A stretch of DNA of 64,000 nucleotides from Microbacterium sp. C5A9. GTDB lineage: Bacteria > Actinomycetota > Actinomycetes > Actinomycetales > Microbacteriaceae. Shown here one piece after another: positions 16,777-25,613 of the stretch. Location: NCBI RefSeq assembly GCF_022627955.1, contig NZ_JABXGD010000001.1:372001-436000 (forward strand), in the 5' to 3' direction. Made by a program: the position numbers and the translations under genes. The notes beneath the pieces were generated by a model, which saw only the letters and a list, made by a program, of their open reading frames with translations, was not told where the DNA came from and searched no databases. Position 1 is the first letter of the stretch; each line of letters starts with the position of its first letter.

Positions 16777-19161
16777 TCACACAGGGACTCGCTCCGAGTT
16801 GGATAGCCTCAACCAGGTTTGTACGACAGTGTCCGGATTGAGGGACATCGAGTCGACACCCTGCTCCACCAGCCACTGGGCAAGCTCCGGGTGGTCGCTG
16901 GGACCTTGGCCGCACACCCCGACATACTTCCCTTGAGCTTTACACGCCGTGATCGCCAGCGAGAGCATCTTCAGCACGGCGGGGTCGCGCTCGTCGAAGG
17001 ACGCAGCGATGATTCCGCTGTCTCGGTCCAGGCCCAGCGTCAGCTGCGTCATGTCATTGGAACCGATGGAGAATCCGTCGAAGAACTCAAGGAATTCGGT
17101 GGCGAGAACCGCGTTTGAAGGCAGCTCGCACATCATCATGACCTTCAGATCGTTCTCGCCCCGTCGTAGTCCGTTACTTGCCAGCAGGTCCGTGACAGCG
17201 GCAGCCTCATCGAGTGTTCGTACGAACGGCACCATTACCTGCACGTTGCGCAGGCCCATGTCGTCACGAACGAATCGCAGCGCTTCGCATTCCATCGCGA
17301 AGCATTCGCGGAAGTCGTCCGAAATGTACCTCGACGCACCGCGGTACCCGAGCATGGGGTTCTCCTCCTTCGGTTCGTAGAGTTCTCCGCCGAGGAGATT
17401 GGCGTACTCATTGGACTTGAAGTCCGACAGTCGAACGATGACCGTCTCGGGTGCGAACGCCGCGGCGATTGTCGCGATGCCTTCGGCGACGCGCCGGATG
17501 AAGAACTCCCTGGGCGACGGGTAGGCCGCGATACGTTCGTCCACTTTCTGCCGCAGAACGGAGGGCAGGGTCGAGTGATCGAGCAACGCCTTCGGGTGGA
17601 TACCGATCTGACGATTGATGATGAACTCCAGCCGGGCAAGGCCGACACCGTGATGCGGCAGACGTGAGAACGAGAAAGCTTGCTCCGGCGTACCGACGTT
17701 CATCATGATGCGAGCCGGAGGCGGTGGCATGTGGTCGAGCTCTGTCACTTCCTCGTCGAAGCCGAGCAGGCCGGCGTATACAAAGCCGGTGTCGCCCTCG
17801 GCGCAGCTGACCGTGACGTCCGTGCCGTCGCTGAGCACCGCAGTGGCGTTGCCGGTTCCCACGACCGCAGGAATGCCGAGTTCGCGCGCGATGATCGCGG
17901 CGTGACACGTGCGTCCCCCTCGATTCGTCACGATAGCTGCAGCACGCTTCATGATCGGTTCCCAATCGGGATCGGTCATGTCAGCGACGAGCACATCCCC
18001 CGTCTGAAAGTGGCGCATGTCGTCCACGCTGTCGAGCACACGCGTCGTGCCTGCGCCGATTCGCTGACCTATTGCACGGCCCTCAGTGAGGACGTCTCCG
18101 GATCGGCGAAGGGCGAAGCGTGTGAGGACGTTCGCTGCGGCGCGGGAGACGACAGTCTCCGGCCGCGCCTGCAAGATGTACACGTTGCCGTCGATCCCGT
18201 CCTTCGCCCATTCAATGTCCATCGGGCGCCCGTAGTGCTTTTCGATGGTCAAGGCATGACGAGCGAGTTCTTCGACCTCAGCGTCGGTGATCGAGAACTC
18301 GCGTCGCGCCCACTCGGGAACGGGGACGAAGGCGGTGCTCTTACCTGCATCGACCCGGTCGGTGTAGCGCATGGCTGTGCTCTTCTCGCCGACCGAGCGC
18401 CGCAGGATTGCTGGGCGTCCTTCGCGCAACCCGGGCTTGGACACGAAGAACTCGTCTGGGTTCACCGCCCCTTGAACCACTGCCTCACCGAGGCCGTATG
18501 AGCTGGTGATGAAGACAGCCTCGTCGAAACCTGATTCGGTGTCGATGGTGAACATCACACCCGATGCTCCGAGGTCAGAGCGGACCATGCGCTGTACTCC
18601 TGCAGAGATGGCGACGTCCACGCTGTCGAATCCGTGGTGTGCCCTGTAGGCAATGGCCCGGTCGTTGTACAGCGACGCGAACACTGCGCGGATCGCATCG
18701 AGGATGTTGTCGATTCCGCCAACATTGAGGTAGGTCTCCTGCTGACCGGCGAATGACGCGTCAGGAAGGTCTTCCGCGGTCGCGCTAGATCGGACAGCCC
18801 AGGTCACCGATGCCGGTTCGGGATCGGACGCGACGAGTTCTTCGAATGCTGCTCGAATGTCGTTCTCGAGGGTCTGGGGAAGAGGGTGGGCGAGGACAAG
18901 CTGGCGAATATCCGCGCCGACCCGAGCAAGTTCGATGACGTCGTCGACGTCGGTTCGTGCGATGACATCCGCGATGGTGGACCCGAGCGCCCCGTGAGCG
19001 ATGAATTCACGGTACGCGTCAGCGGTCGTGGCGAAGCCGCGGGGTACACGTACCCCCAAATCGGTGAGGTGCGACACCATCTCTCCCAAGGAGGCGTTCT
19101 TTCCTCCCACTCGGCCAAGGTCGGACATCCCGACCTGATGGAACCACAGAACGTTGGTCAT
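16777..19161 (-). CDS. ppsA: Phosphoenolpyruvate synthase (pyruvate, water dikinase)
   Basis: A full-length 794-residue PEP synthase. It has the N-terminal ATP-grasp domain ([29 protein letters not shown]), the swivelling phosphohistidine domain with His420 in [15 protein letters not shown], and the C-terminal PEP-binding barrel ([37 protein letters not shown]). It makes PEP from pyruvate for gluconeogenesis. Thr418, two residues before the catalytic His, is the expected phosphorylation site of the regulator encoded just upstream. Its place here suggests that the amine is degraded to pyruvate or alanine. Confidence 0.95.
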   Translation of the reverse strand: MTNVLWFHQVGMSDLGRVGGKNASLGEMVSHLTDLGVRVPRGFATTADAYREFIAHGALGSTIADVIARTDVDDVIELARVGADIRQLVLAHPLPQTLENDIRAAFEELVASDPEPASVTWAVRSSATAEDLPDASFAGQQETYLNVGGIDNILDAIRAVFASLYNDRAIAYRAHHGFDSVDVAISAGVQRMVRSDLGASGVMFTIDTESGFDEAVFITSSYGLGEAVVQGAVNPDEFFVSKPGLREGRPAILRRSVGEKSTAMRYTDRVDAGKSTAFVPVPEWARREFSITDAEVEELARHALTIEKHYGRPMDIEWAKDGIDGNVYILQARPETVVSRAAANVLTRFALRRSGDVLTEGRAIGQRIGAGTTRVLDSVDDMRHFQTGDVLVADMTDPDWEPIMKRAAAIVTNRGGRTCHAAIIARELGIPAVVGTGNATAVLSDGTDVTVSCAEGDTGFVYAGLLGFDEEVTELDHMPPPPARIMMNVGTPEQAFSFSRLPHHGVGLARLEFIINRQIGIHPKALLDHSTLPSVLRQKVDERIAAYPSPREFFIRRVAEGIATIAAAFAPETVIVRLSDFKSNEYANLLGGELYEPKEENPMLGYRGASRYISDDFRECFAMECEALRFVRDDMGLRNVQVMVPFVRTLDEAAAVTDLLASNGLRRGENDLKVMMMCELPSNAVLATEFLEFFDGFSIGSNDMTQLTLGLDRDSGIIAASFDERDPAVLKMLSLAITACKAQGKYVGVCGQGPSDHPELAQWLVEQGVDSMSLNPDTVVQTWLRLSNSERVPV

Positions 19162-19183
19162 GCTTGTCTCCTTTGACGGGCTG

Positions 19184-20002
19184 CTAACGCAGGTTGAGGG
19201 TTTGAATCACGACGGCGGACATCTCCTCGACGCTCTTCGCTGAAGAGTTGAGGAAGGGGATGCCTGCGCTGCGGTAGAGATGCTCTGCTCTGCGGATCTC
19301 TGTCGTGCACTGGTTGAGGCTGGCGTAATGAGATTCGGGCCGACGCTCATGTCGGACCTGGCTGAGTCGCTGAGGCGTGGTGGTGAGGCCGAAGCACTTC
19401 GACGAGAATGGGCGGATCCGGGGAGGCAGGTCGTCGCTCGGTGGATCGTCATCGGTCAGTGGATAGTTCGCGACGTGCAGTCCGTGCTGGAGCGCGAGGT
19501 ACATGGAGGTCGGCGTTTTTCCGCACCGACTCGGCGCGATGATGATGACGTCCGCGCGGTCTAGCCGGCGCAAGCTTTGACCGTCGTCGTGCTCGATGGT
19601 GTATTCGATGGCTTTGATCCGGGTGAAGTACCGGTCGGTGTCAGCAAGAGAGTGGTACCGACCCGATTCTGGTGTTGCGGACGCCCCAAGCGTCGCTTCG
19701 ATGCTGGTCAGATGCCCGCGGAGCAGGTCGATAAGAACGGCCGGAACGTTCGCGAGGGCCAGACCGATCTCCGGATTCTTGGCGGTCATGAAGACGATTG
19801 GAGGGGGACCCATCTCCGCAGCCGCATGTACGAGCGCAACGACGGCGGCCGCCTCCCGTAGCGTCTCGACGAACGACACAGTTCTTCTGACGAACGCGAA
19901 GCCCGGGAAGTTGGAGAGCAAGGCGTTCCCCAAGGTCTCCGCGGTGATTCCAGTGCTGTCGGACACGAAGAACACCGCTCGGGGAGCGGAGGACTCGGCC
20001 AT
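19184..20002 (-). CDS. ppsR: PEP synthase regulatory protein (kinase/pyrophosphorylase, DUF299)
   Basis: A 272-residue member of the bifunctional regulators that phosphorylate PEP synthase or pyruvate phosphate dikinase with ADP and dephosphorylate it with Pi. It has [18 protein letters not shown] at the N-terminus, the P-loop-like [17 protein letters not shown] and the C-terminal [17 protein letters not shown]. It is 22 bp upstream of ppsA on the same strand, an operon common in bacteria that carry the pair. Confidence 0.95.
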   Translation of the reverse strand: MAESSAPRAVFFVSDSTGITAETLGNALLSNFPGFAFVRRTVSFVETLREAAAVVALVHAAAEMGPPPIVFMTAKNPEIGLALANVPAVLIDLLRGHLTSIEATLGASATPESGRYHSLADTDRYFTRIKAIEYTIEHDDGQSLRRLDRADVIIIAPSRCGKTPTSMYLALQHGLHVANYPLTDDDPPSDDLPPRIRPFSSKCFGLTTTPQRLSQVRHERRPESHYASLNQCTTEIRRAEHLYRSAGIPFLNSSAKSVEEMSAVVIQTLNLR

Positions 20003-20047
20003 GGGATCACCTCGCCACCACCGTCGCTGAACGGCGATCCGAGGGTA

Positions 20048-20062
20048 TGTGCGCAGGGCACG
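20048..20062. promoter_or_regulatory. Operator-like palindrome, copy E (one mismatch)
   Basis: TGTGC GCAGG GCACG differs from the consensus TGTGC-N5-GCACA at the last base. It lies in the divergent gap between ppsR (start 20002) and the PAS-domain gene, and would bring the ppsR-ppsA operon under the same control as the amine genes. Confidence 0.45.
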
Positions 20063-20199
20063 CGTTCGCTATGCGCCTTGTGCATCGAAGCCATTCAGAC
20101 CGGGGGTACGAAATCTGCACTGGAGGCGGCGACCCGATCCGTATTGACTTTCCGCACTGCCACATCGAGGTGGCCTCTGCCATGACAGAAAGGCTCAGT

Positions 20200-20625
20200 A
20201 TGACAACGTCCGTCCAGCCGCCTGACTTCGAGCGCCTGTTCAACGCCATCAACGCCCAGTACATCGCCGTCGACCCGGATCTACGAGTGGTTGCGGCGAC
20301 CGATTCATTCCTCGCCGCAACCTTGAAGGAGCGTGCGAGCTCCGTGGGGAAGCACATTCTCGAGGTCTTCCCCGATAACCCGGACGACCCGACCGCGAAC
20401 GGCACGGAGGTACTCCGCGGTTCCCTCGAAGAGGTCCTGCACACTGGTCAATCTCTGGTACTTGCACCCCAGAGGTACGACATGAAGCGCTCAGACGGCA
20501 CATACGAGGAGCGCTACTGGCAGCCCCACAACGAACCTGTCTTTGACGACGACGGAAACGTCATCTACGTCCTCCACGGTGCGGAAGATGTCACCGCGCA
20601 GACCCTGTCCGAACGCAACAGTTGA
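20200..20625 (+). CDS. PAS-domain protein
   Basis: A 141-residue single-domain protein whose body is a PAS fold (FERLFNAINAQYIAVDPDLRVVAATDSFL...GKHILEVFPDNP...EERYWQPHNEPVFDDDGNVIYVLHGAEDVT). No kinase, HTH or other output domain is attached. ATG 20200 has AGAAAGG upstream; ATG 20182 is an alternative. It lies 20 bp before a metallo-beta-lactamase-fold gene. It may sense a ligand or redox state, but the output partner is not evident. Confidence 0.75.
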   Translation: MTTSVQPPDFERLFNAINAQYIAVDPDLRVVAATDSFLAATLKERASSVGKHILEVFPDNPDDPTANGTEVLRGSLEEVLHTGQSLVLAPQRYDMKRSDGTYEERYWQPHNEPVFDDDGNVIYVLHGAEDVTAQTLSERNS

Positions 20626-20645
20626 ACCCTCCCGAGGAGCATCAC

Positions 20646-21419
20646 ATGTCCACTTCAGTCACTCTCGTCGGCGGGCCCACCGCCGTGCTCAGCATCGGCG
20701 GTGTTCGGATCATCACCGACCCGACGTTCGATGCACCGCAGACCTACCACCACCCCATCGCTGGTCCGGTCGTGAAAAACGCAGCCCCCGCTTTCACGCC
20801 CGAAGAGCTCGGCCAGATCGACATCGCGCTCGCGTCCCACGAGCACATCGACAACCTCGATGTCAGCGGTCGCGGCTTCCTGACGATGGTGCCGCTCGCA
20901 TACACGACGGAGGAGGTCGCTGCGAACTTCGGACCGAACGTCGTCGGGTTGGCGGAGCACGATTCCCGCACTGTGCCTCTCCCGGACGGTGGGGAGTTGA
21001 CCATCACAGCGTTGCCGGCCAAGCATGGCCCGGAAGGAGTGTGGGAAGCGCTGGGGCCGGTGATCGGGTTCCACTTGGCCGGGCCGGGGCTCCCGACCGT
21101 TTACGTCAGCGGCGATAACTCGCAGATGGATGTCGTGGACGATATCGTCGAGCGCTATGGCCCGGTGGACATCGCTGTGCTGTTCGTCGGCGGCGCGAAG
21201 TTCGATGTCATCGCTGACGGAAGCTACATCACTCTCAGCAACGAACGGGCGCTCGAGGCGGCTCAGCGGCTTCAGGCGAAGAAGGTAGTCGCCATTCATG
21301 AGGACTCCTGGGCGCACTTCAGTCAGAGTGCTTCGGAGATCAAGGAGCTGTTCGAGCAGGCCGGGTTGGGCGAGGTCATCGTGGCGCTGAATCCAGGCGA
21401 CACTGCGGAACTCGTCTGA
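20646..21419 (+). CDS. Metallo-beta-lactamase-fold hydrolase (UlaG/UPF0173-like)
   Basis: A 257-residue protein with a beta-lactamase-like metal fold. ASHEHIDNLD replaces the usual HxHxDH, with His-Glu-His then Asn-Asp. Later metal positions would be AKHGPEG and VYVSGDNS. ATG 20646 follows GAGGAGCAT. It is probably co-transcribed with the PAS protein and ends at a bidirectional terminator. Substrate is unknown. Confidence 0.78.
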   Translation: MSTSVTLVGGPTAVLSIGGVRIITDPTFDAPQTYHHPIAGPVVKNAAPAFTPEELGQIDIALASHEHIDNLDVSGRGFLTMVPLAYTTEEVAANFGPNVVGLAEHDSRTVPLPDGGELTITALPAKHGPEGVWEALGPVIGFHLAGPGLPTVYVSGDNSQMDVVDDIVERYGPVDIAVLFVGGAKFDVIADGSYITLSNERALEAAQRLQAKKVVAIHEDSWAHFSQSASEIKELFEQAGLGEVIVALNPGDTAELV

Positions 21420-21429
21420 TTCTGCCCGG

Positions 21430-21462
21430 GGTGCCCGGTCGGTCTCCCACCGACCGGGCACC
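21430..21462. terminator. Bidirectional hairpin terminator
   Basis: A perfect 14-bp stem (21430-21443 with 21449-21462) with a five-base loop sits between the converging metallo-hydrolase and MFS genes, followed by TTCCTGT on the plus strand. Confidence 0.75.
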
Positions 21463-21469
21463 TTCCTGT

Positions 21470-22870
21470 CTACGAATGCACCCTTGCCTCTGGCGTGCGC
21501 ACGCCGATGGCAACGATGATGGCCCCGACGAGCATGAGTGCGGCGGCGACGATAAACGCCGTTCCGTTGCCCGCGGACGTTGGCGTGAGCGCTTCAGCTT
21601 CTGAGGTCGCGGCAGCTCCAGCTGACGCGGCGGTGAAAACGGCCAGGCCGAGGGCGGCGCCGATCTGCTGCGCGCTGTTCACCAGGGACGACCCGACGCC
21701 TGCCGTGCCCACGGGGAGGTCACGTACTGCGGTCAGTGTCAGGACGACGAAGGCGGCACCGAGACCGAGTGCTGCGAGGAAAAGGCCGATAGCAATGTGC
21801 GGGAAGTATGCGGTGTCCGGCTTGATGGCGGCAAGCGAGAATAGTCCGCCAGAAGAGATTACGAGACCTGCAGCAGCGAGGAGGCGGGCAGGAAGTCGCT
21901 CGGCCAACTTGCCGCCGATGACGCTGGCGATGATGACCCCAAAACTGAACGGTAAGAACGCCAAACCTGTCATCATCTGGCCCATCCCTGCGACGTTCTG
22001 GAAGTACAGGGTCAGTAGGTAGAAGGTGCCCATGAGACCCGCGCCGATGAAGAGCACCACAACGTAGGAGACACTTCGGCTGATGTCGTGAAAGACGGAG
22101 AGCGGAAGCATCGGCTCCTGGCGGGTGCGCTGCATGATGACGAATCCGACGAGAAGGCCACCACCGACGATGACCGAGATGAGTACGGGTGGTGCTGCCC
22201 AACCCATTTCGCTCGCCTGAGTGATTGCGAGAACCAGCGATATGAGGCCAAGAGTTCCGACAACGGCGCTGGGAATATCGAGCCGCTGTCGGTGAGGGGG
22301 CGTTGAGGGAAGCAGTCGCGTTCCAATCAGGAGGGCGACCCCAACCGGGATGTTGATGAGAAACACCGACCGCCATCCCAACGTGGATGCGAGTATTCCG
22401 CCGAGGAGAACGCCGCCGATGATCCCAAGGCCCGACATCGCTCCGTACGCCGCGAACGCCTTGTTGCGTGCGGGGCCTTCGTCGAACGTGGTGGATATCA
22501 GGGCGAGCAGATTGGGTGCGGCCATCGCCGCGCCCAGGCCTTGGGCCGCGCGAGCGATGATGAGCGCTTCGCCGCTCCAGCTGAGCCCGGCAACTGCGGA
22601 TGCTGCGATGAAGATGGCTAGGCCGATGGCAAGGACCCGGCGGCGTCCGAAAACGTCGCCGAGTTTTCCGCCGAGCAGAAGCAGACCGCCGAAGACCAAG
22701 ATGTAGGCGTTGATGACCCACGGGAGGGCCGCCGGCGCGAGAGAGAACTCCGCTGCGATTGCGGGTAGGGCGATATTCGTGATGGTGTCGTCCAGGACCA
22801 GCATCAGCTGGGCGGTAGAGATGACCAACAGGGCCGCGGGGTGGGGAGGGGGTGTCGGGTGGTGTGTCAT
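21470..22870 (-). CDS. MFS multidrug exporter, DHA2 (14-TM) family
   Basis: A 466-residue transporter. The first helix and following loop have the DHA2 motif LVLDDTITNIALPAIA, then GGKLGDVFGRRRVLA (motif A) and ARAAQGLGAAMAAPN (motif C region). About 14 hydrophobic segments are present. It would expel drugs or toxic metabolites by proton antiport. It is a single-gene unit convergent with the PAS/metallo-hydrolase operon. Confidence 0.87.
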   Translation of the reverse strand: MTHHPTPPPHPAALLVISTAQLMLVLDDTITNIALPAIAAEFSLAPAALPWVINAYILVFGGLLLLGGKLGDVFGRRRVLAIGLAIFIAASAVAGLSWSGEALIIARAAQGLGAAMAAPNLLALISTTFDEGPARNKAFAAYGAMSGLGIIGGVLLGGILASTLGWRSVFLINIPVGVALLIGTRLLPSTPPHRQRLDIPSAVVGTLGLISLVLAITQASEMGWAAPPVLISVIVGGGLLVGFVIMQRTRQEPMLPLSVFHDISRSVSYVVVLFIGAGLMGTFYLLTLYFQNVAGMGQMMTGLAFLPFSFGVIIASVIGGKLAERLPARLLAAAGLVISSGGLFSLAAIKPDTAYFPHIAIGLFLAALGLGAAFVVLTLTAVRDLPVGTAGVGSSLVNSAQQIGAALGLAVFTAASAGAAATSEAEALTPTSAGNGTAFIVAAALMLVGAIIVAIGVRTPEARVHS

Positions 22871-22952
22871 TTCAGAGCCAGAAGTAGTGAGTTCGAGAGC
22901 CGCGCAGGGTGGTGAGGTGGTTGGGATCGGTCGTGAAGGGCGACGGTGGTGG

Positions 22953-23217
22953 ATAGCGCTTTGCGCGTGATGTCAGCGTCCGTTTCGTCTGTACGTGCTG
23001 CATCGACGACGAAGTGCTTCATGTGGTCGCGAGGAGTCGACTGGGACAGATCGAATACCGCCTCCTGTCCGACGGACGCCGTCCTCATCGGTTGGCGCGG
23101 CTACTGCGCGGAGCAGCAAGCGGTGGCGGGCGGATCAGCCTCAAGGGAGCTGGTGAGGATAGGCGAGCAGCAGCCAGAGCTGTTCTGGATCATGGGGAGT
23201 GGATCGTGACTGGTCAT
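22953..23217 (-). pseudogene. Decayed ArsR-family regulator
   Basis: Reading leftwards from ATG 23217 gives a 38-residue opening with SSGCCSPILTSSLEAD, like the CC-containing N-terminus of actinobacterial ArsR repressors, ended by a TAG at 23103-23101. In another frame, from about 23060, DLSQSTPRDHMKHFVVDAA resembles the ArsR recognition helix (LSQPTVSHHMKVLVDAG). The two pieces in different frames suggest a broken gene. This is motif reading by eye and could be chance. Confidence 0.35.
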
Positions 23218-23310
23218 GCCGGAGTCCTTTGTGGCGGTTGGCTGGTGAAGGTGCTGCGGTATCACGCGGGTGCTGGGGAACCACGAGGATTCCGAACGAG
23301 CGAACGCGCA

Positions 23311-23327
23311 ATACCCCGGATGGGTAT
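23311..23327. promoter_or_regulatory. CsoR/CstR-like operator, copy 1
   Basis: ATACCCC-GGA-TGGGTAT is an imperfect dyad of the type bound by CsoR-family copper or persulfide sensors (consensus ATACCCC...GGGGTAT). It is 20 bp from a better second copy. Confidence 0.55.
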
Positions 23328-23346
23328 CTCAATGAACACTAACACC

Positions 23347-23363
23347 ATACCCCCGGGGGGTAT
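23347..23363. promoter_or_regulatory. CsoR/CstR-like operator, copy 2
   Basis: ATACCCCCGGGGGGTAT is a near-perfect 17-base dyad matching the known form of CsoR/CstR operators. It lies downstream of the TauE-type gene and upstream of the decayed ArsR gene, so no intact gene is clearly driven by it. No CsoR-family gene is in the window. Confidence 0.6.
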
Positions 23364-23416
23364 GCAATCTGAGGATCCGGGCGCAGTGGGCGGGCTCGCG
23401 TCTTCGGAATCGGCCC

Positions 23417-24181
23417 CTAGTGCGCGGTCACAATTCCGATGACCGCCTGGATTGCAGTACCGGCGCCTGCGAGGAGGACCAGCGTGGCGAAGCAGATGCG
23501 GAGGACCCGCTCGGGGAGGCGGCGTGCCACGAGTGCGCTCGCGAACGCGACAATGACTGACGGAATACCGAACGCAAGAGCGATGGCCCAGTCTGGTTGG
23601 GTGACCGACGCATGTGCAGCGATGCCGGCAAGCGCGTTCACCACCGTCACAACCAGCGATGTTCCGATAGCCAATCTCAACGAAAGTCCGAGGAGTGCGA
23701 CGAGTGCAGGGACGGTGATGAAACCGCCGCCCACGCCGAGCAGCCCGGTGAGGAACCCCACCGCTACGCCGACTCCCAGGGCGCGAAGAATCCACAGCTT
23801 CGGACGCGCCAGGCGGTCGTCGCCATTTTCACGACGACCTCGGAGCATCTGTGCGCCCGCGACCAGCATCAATGTGGCAAAGCCTACGAGCACGATCTCA
23901 TCTGGCAGGAGGGAGCCGATAAACGTGCCTGCGAACGCTGCAGGTATGCCGCCGACAATGACGGCGCCGGCCGTCCGCCAGTCCACTCCGCCCCGAAGTC
24001 TGGGGATGATCGCCCCCAACGGAGCGAGAGCGCCCATGATGAGCGAAGTTGATACGGCGGTCGGCAGTGGGACGCCGGCGATATAGATCAAGGAAGGAAC
24101 GGCGATGATTCCGCCTCCGGCGCCGACAAGGCCGGTGATCGCGCCGACCAGGGCGCCGAGAGCTGCAACGGCGTAGATCAT
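23417..24181 (-). CDS. TauE/SafE-family sulfite/organosulfur anion exporter
   Basis: A 254-residue membrane protein with about eight helices. It has the two internally repeated GxxG motifs of the family (LVGAGGGIIAVPSLI at residues about 19-33 and LLGVGGGFITVPALV in the second half). These carriers export sulfite, sulfoacetate or similar anions. The nearby CsoR/CstR-like dyads fit a sulfur context, though they sit at its 3' side. It is divergent from the sugar transporter, with a TetR-type operator between. Confidence 0.85.
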   Translation of the reverse strand: MIYAVAALGALVGAITGLVGAGGGIIAVPSLIYIAGVPLPTAVSTSLIMGALAPLGAIIPRLRGGVDWRTAGAVIVGGIPAAFAGTFIGSLLPDEIVLVGFATLMLVAGAQMLRGRRENGDDRLARPKLWILRALGVGVAVGFLTGLLGVGGGFITVPALVALLGLSLRLAIGTSLVVTVVNALAGIAAHASVTQPDWAIALAFGIPSVIVAFASALVARRLPERVLRICFATLVLLAGAGTAIQAVIGIVTAH

Positions 24182-24257
24182 TTGGGTGCACTCCTCCGGA
24201 CCTCGATATGCCGCACGGTCGTAGTTGACCGCAAGCGGACGTGGTCATATCATCAGT

Positions 24258-24283
24258 GTACCGACCGAGTGCTCGGTCGGTAC
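24258..24283. promoter_or_regulatory. 26-bp TetR-type operator
   Basis: Twelve-base arms (24258-24269 beginning GTACCGACCGAG, and 24272-24283) pair perfectly around a two-base centre. The core ACCGA...TCGGT is typical of TetR-family sites. It lies 22 bp before the sugar transporter start and 77 bp from the TauE-type gene. The TetR protein at 28094 is the natural candidate. Confidence 0.7.
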
Positions 24284-24305
24284 TTCTACTCAATGAGGAG
24301 ACCAC

Positions 24306-25613
24306 GTGTCCAATGCCGAACCCCCCATCACGCGCACCGCGTCGCCCCAAGCGGACGAACGACACGCAGCACCCCTGATTCCCGCCCCGACGCAGCGCGC
24401 GACGTGGAAGGTGATCTCCGCAATGATCGCGGCGCGCCTCGGAATCATGCTCACTGTGCTGACCCCGCTCACTGCCGGACTCACGCTCAAGCTTCAAGAG
24501 TTGCTGCCCGCAGACCAGGTCGTTGGGACGCTCGGCACCATCACGTCAATCGGGGCGCTCGCTGCCCTCCTCTTCGATCCGATCTTCGGCCGTCTCAGCG
24601 ACCGCACCACGGGACGTTGGGGCAGGCGTCGCCCCTGGCTCGTCGTCGGCTCAGTAGGTGTCGTTCTCGCTCTTATCATCATCGGCGTCGCCCCGAACAC
24701 TCTCATCGTTGGAGTCGGTTGGGTTCTCGCGCAGATGCTTGCTAACGCCGCCATCAGTGCTCATACAGCGACCATCGCCGACCAGCTCCCACCGATGCAG
24801 CGAGGCAAGGTCAGCGGCGCCATCGGTGTTGCCCAGCAAGCCGCTACTCTCGGTGCCGCCTATGCCGCGCAGTTTTTGAGCTCCAATATCCTGCTGCTGT
24901 TGCTCATCCCGGGAGTCATCGGTGCCGCCCTCACCGTGCTCTATGCTTTTGTTCTTCCTGACAAGGAGCTCCCGCACCGCCCGCGTAGTGAAGGCGGGCT
25001 GCGAACCATTCTCCTGACGTTCTGGGTGAACCCGCTGCGTCACCCGGACTTCGCGCTCACCTGGGCATCGCGGTTCCTCCTGGTGCTCGCCAACTTCATG
25101 TTTGTCACGTTCCGCCTGCTGTGGATTCAGCACGAGTTCGGTTTGGATGCTCCCACGGCGGCCGGAATCATGGCGACCGGCGTACTCTGCTACACGATCT
25201 CGCTGGTCGTGGCGGGGCAGTTGGCTGGGTGGCTTTCCGACAAGACGAAGCGCCGCAAGCCCTTCATTGTTGCGTCCGCCCTCATTTTCGCGGCAGGAAC
25301 CTACCTGCTGGTCCATGCCAGCGAGCCCACGGCCTTCTTCTGGGCAGAAGTTGTCCTCGGAATCGGATTCGGGATCTACGTCGCGGTAGACCTGGCCCTG
25401 GTCATCGACGTCCTGCCAAACCCGGACAACGCAGCCAAAGACCTCGGCGTGTTCAACATCGCCATGGCTGGCCCGCAGGTGCTTGCCCCCGCCGTGTCCG
25501 CGTTCCTCATCGGAATCGGTACCGGCCAGAATTACGACCTCATGCTCGTCATCGCCGCCGTTGTCGCAGTGGTCGGTGCCGCACTGATTCTGCCCGTGAA
25601 AGGCTCCAAATGA
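24306..25613 (+). CDS. MFS/GPH-type sugar (glycoside) transporter
   Basis: A 435-residue carrier with about twelve helices. It has the GPH-like DPIFGRLSDRTTGRWGRRRPWLV loop between helices 2 and 3 and an internally related loop (GWLSDKTKRRKPF) between the halves. It starts with GTG after GAGGAG, and its stop overlaps the beta-glucosidase start (ATGA). It probably imports an oligosaccharide or glycoside for that enzyme. Confidence 0.85.
   Translation: MSNAEPPITRTASPQADERHAAPLIPAPTQRATWKVISAMIAARLGIMLTVLTPLTAGLTLKLQELLPADQVVGTLGTITSIGALAALLFDPIFGRLSDRTTGRWGRRRPWLVVGSVGVVLALIIIGVAPNTLIVGVGWVLAQMLANAAISAHTATIADQLPPMQRGKVSGAIGVAQQAATLGAAYAAQFLSSNILLLLLIPGVIGAALTVLYAFVLPDKELPHRPRSEGGLRTILLTFWVNPLRHPDFALTWASRFLLVLANFMFVTFRLLWIQHEFGLDAPTAAGIMATGVLCYTISLVVAGQLAGWLSDKTKRRKPFIVASALIFAAGTYLLVHASEPTAFFWAEVVLGIGFGIYVAVDLALVIDVLPNPDNAAKDLGVFNIAMAGPQVLAPAVSAFLIGIGTGQNYDLMLVIAAVVAVVGAALILPVKGSK

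Larger units (their letters stand above)
22871..23416. other. Gap without an intact gene
   Basis: This 546-bp stretch has no convincing complete gene. It contains the remains of an ArsR-type regulator on the minus strand (about 22953-23217) and two copies of a CsoR/CstR-like operator (23311-23363). It looks like a region from which a sulfur- or metal-responsive gene has decayed. Confidence 0.6.

Noticed and set aside
22946..23442. Plus-strand frames of 87 and 142 residues in the gap before the TauE-type gene.
   Set aside because: They lack domains, have no consistent ribosome sites and cross the CsoR/CstR-like dyads; a decayed minus-strand gene explains the region better.
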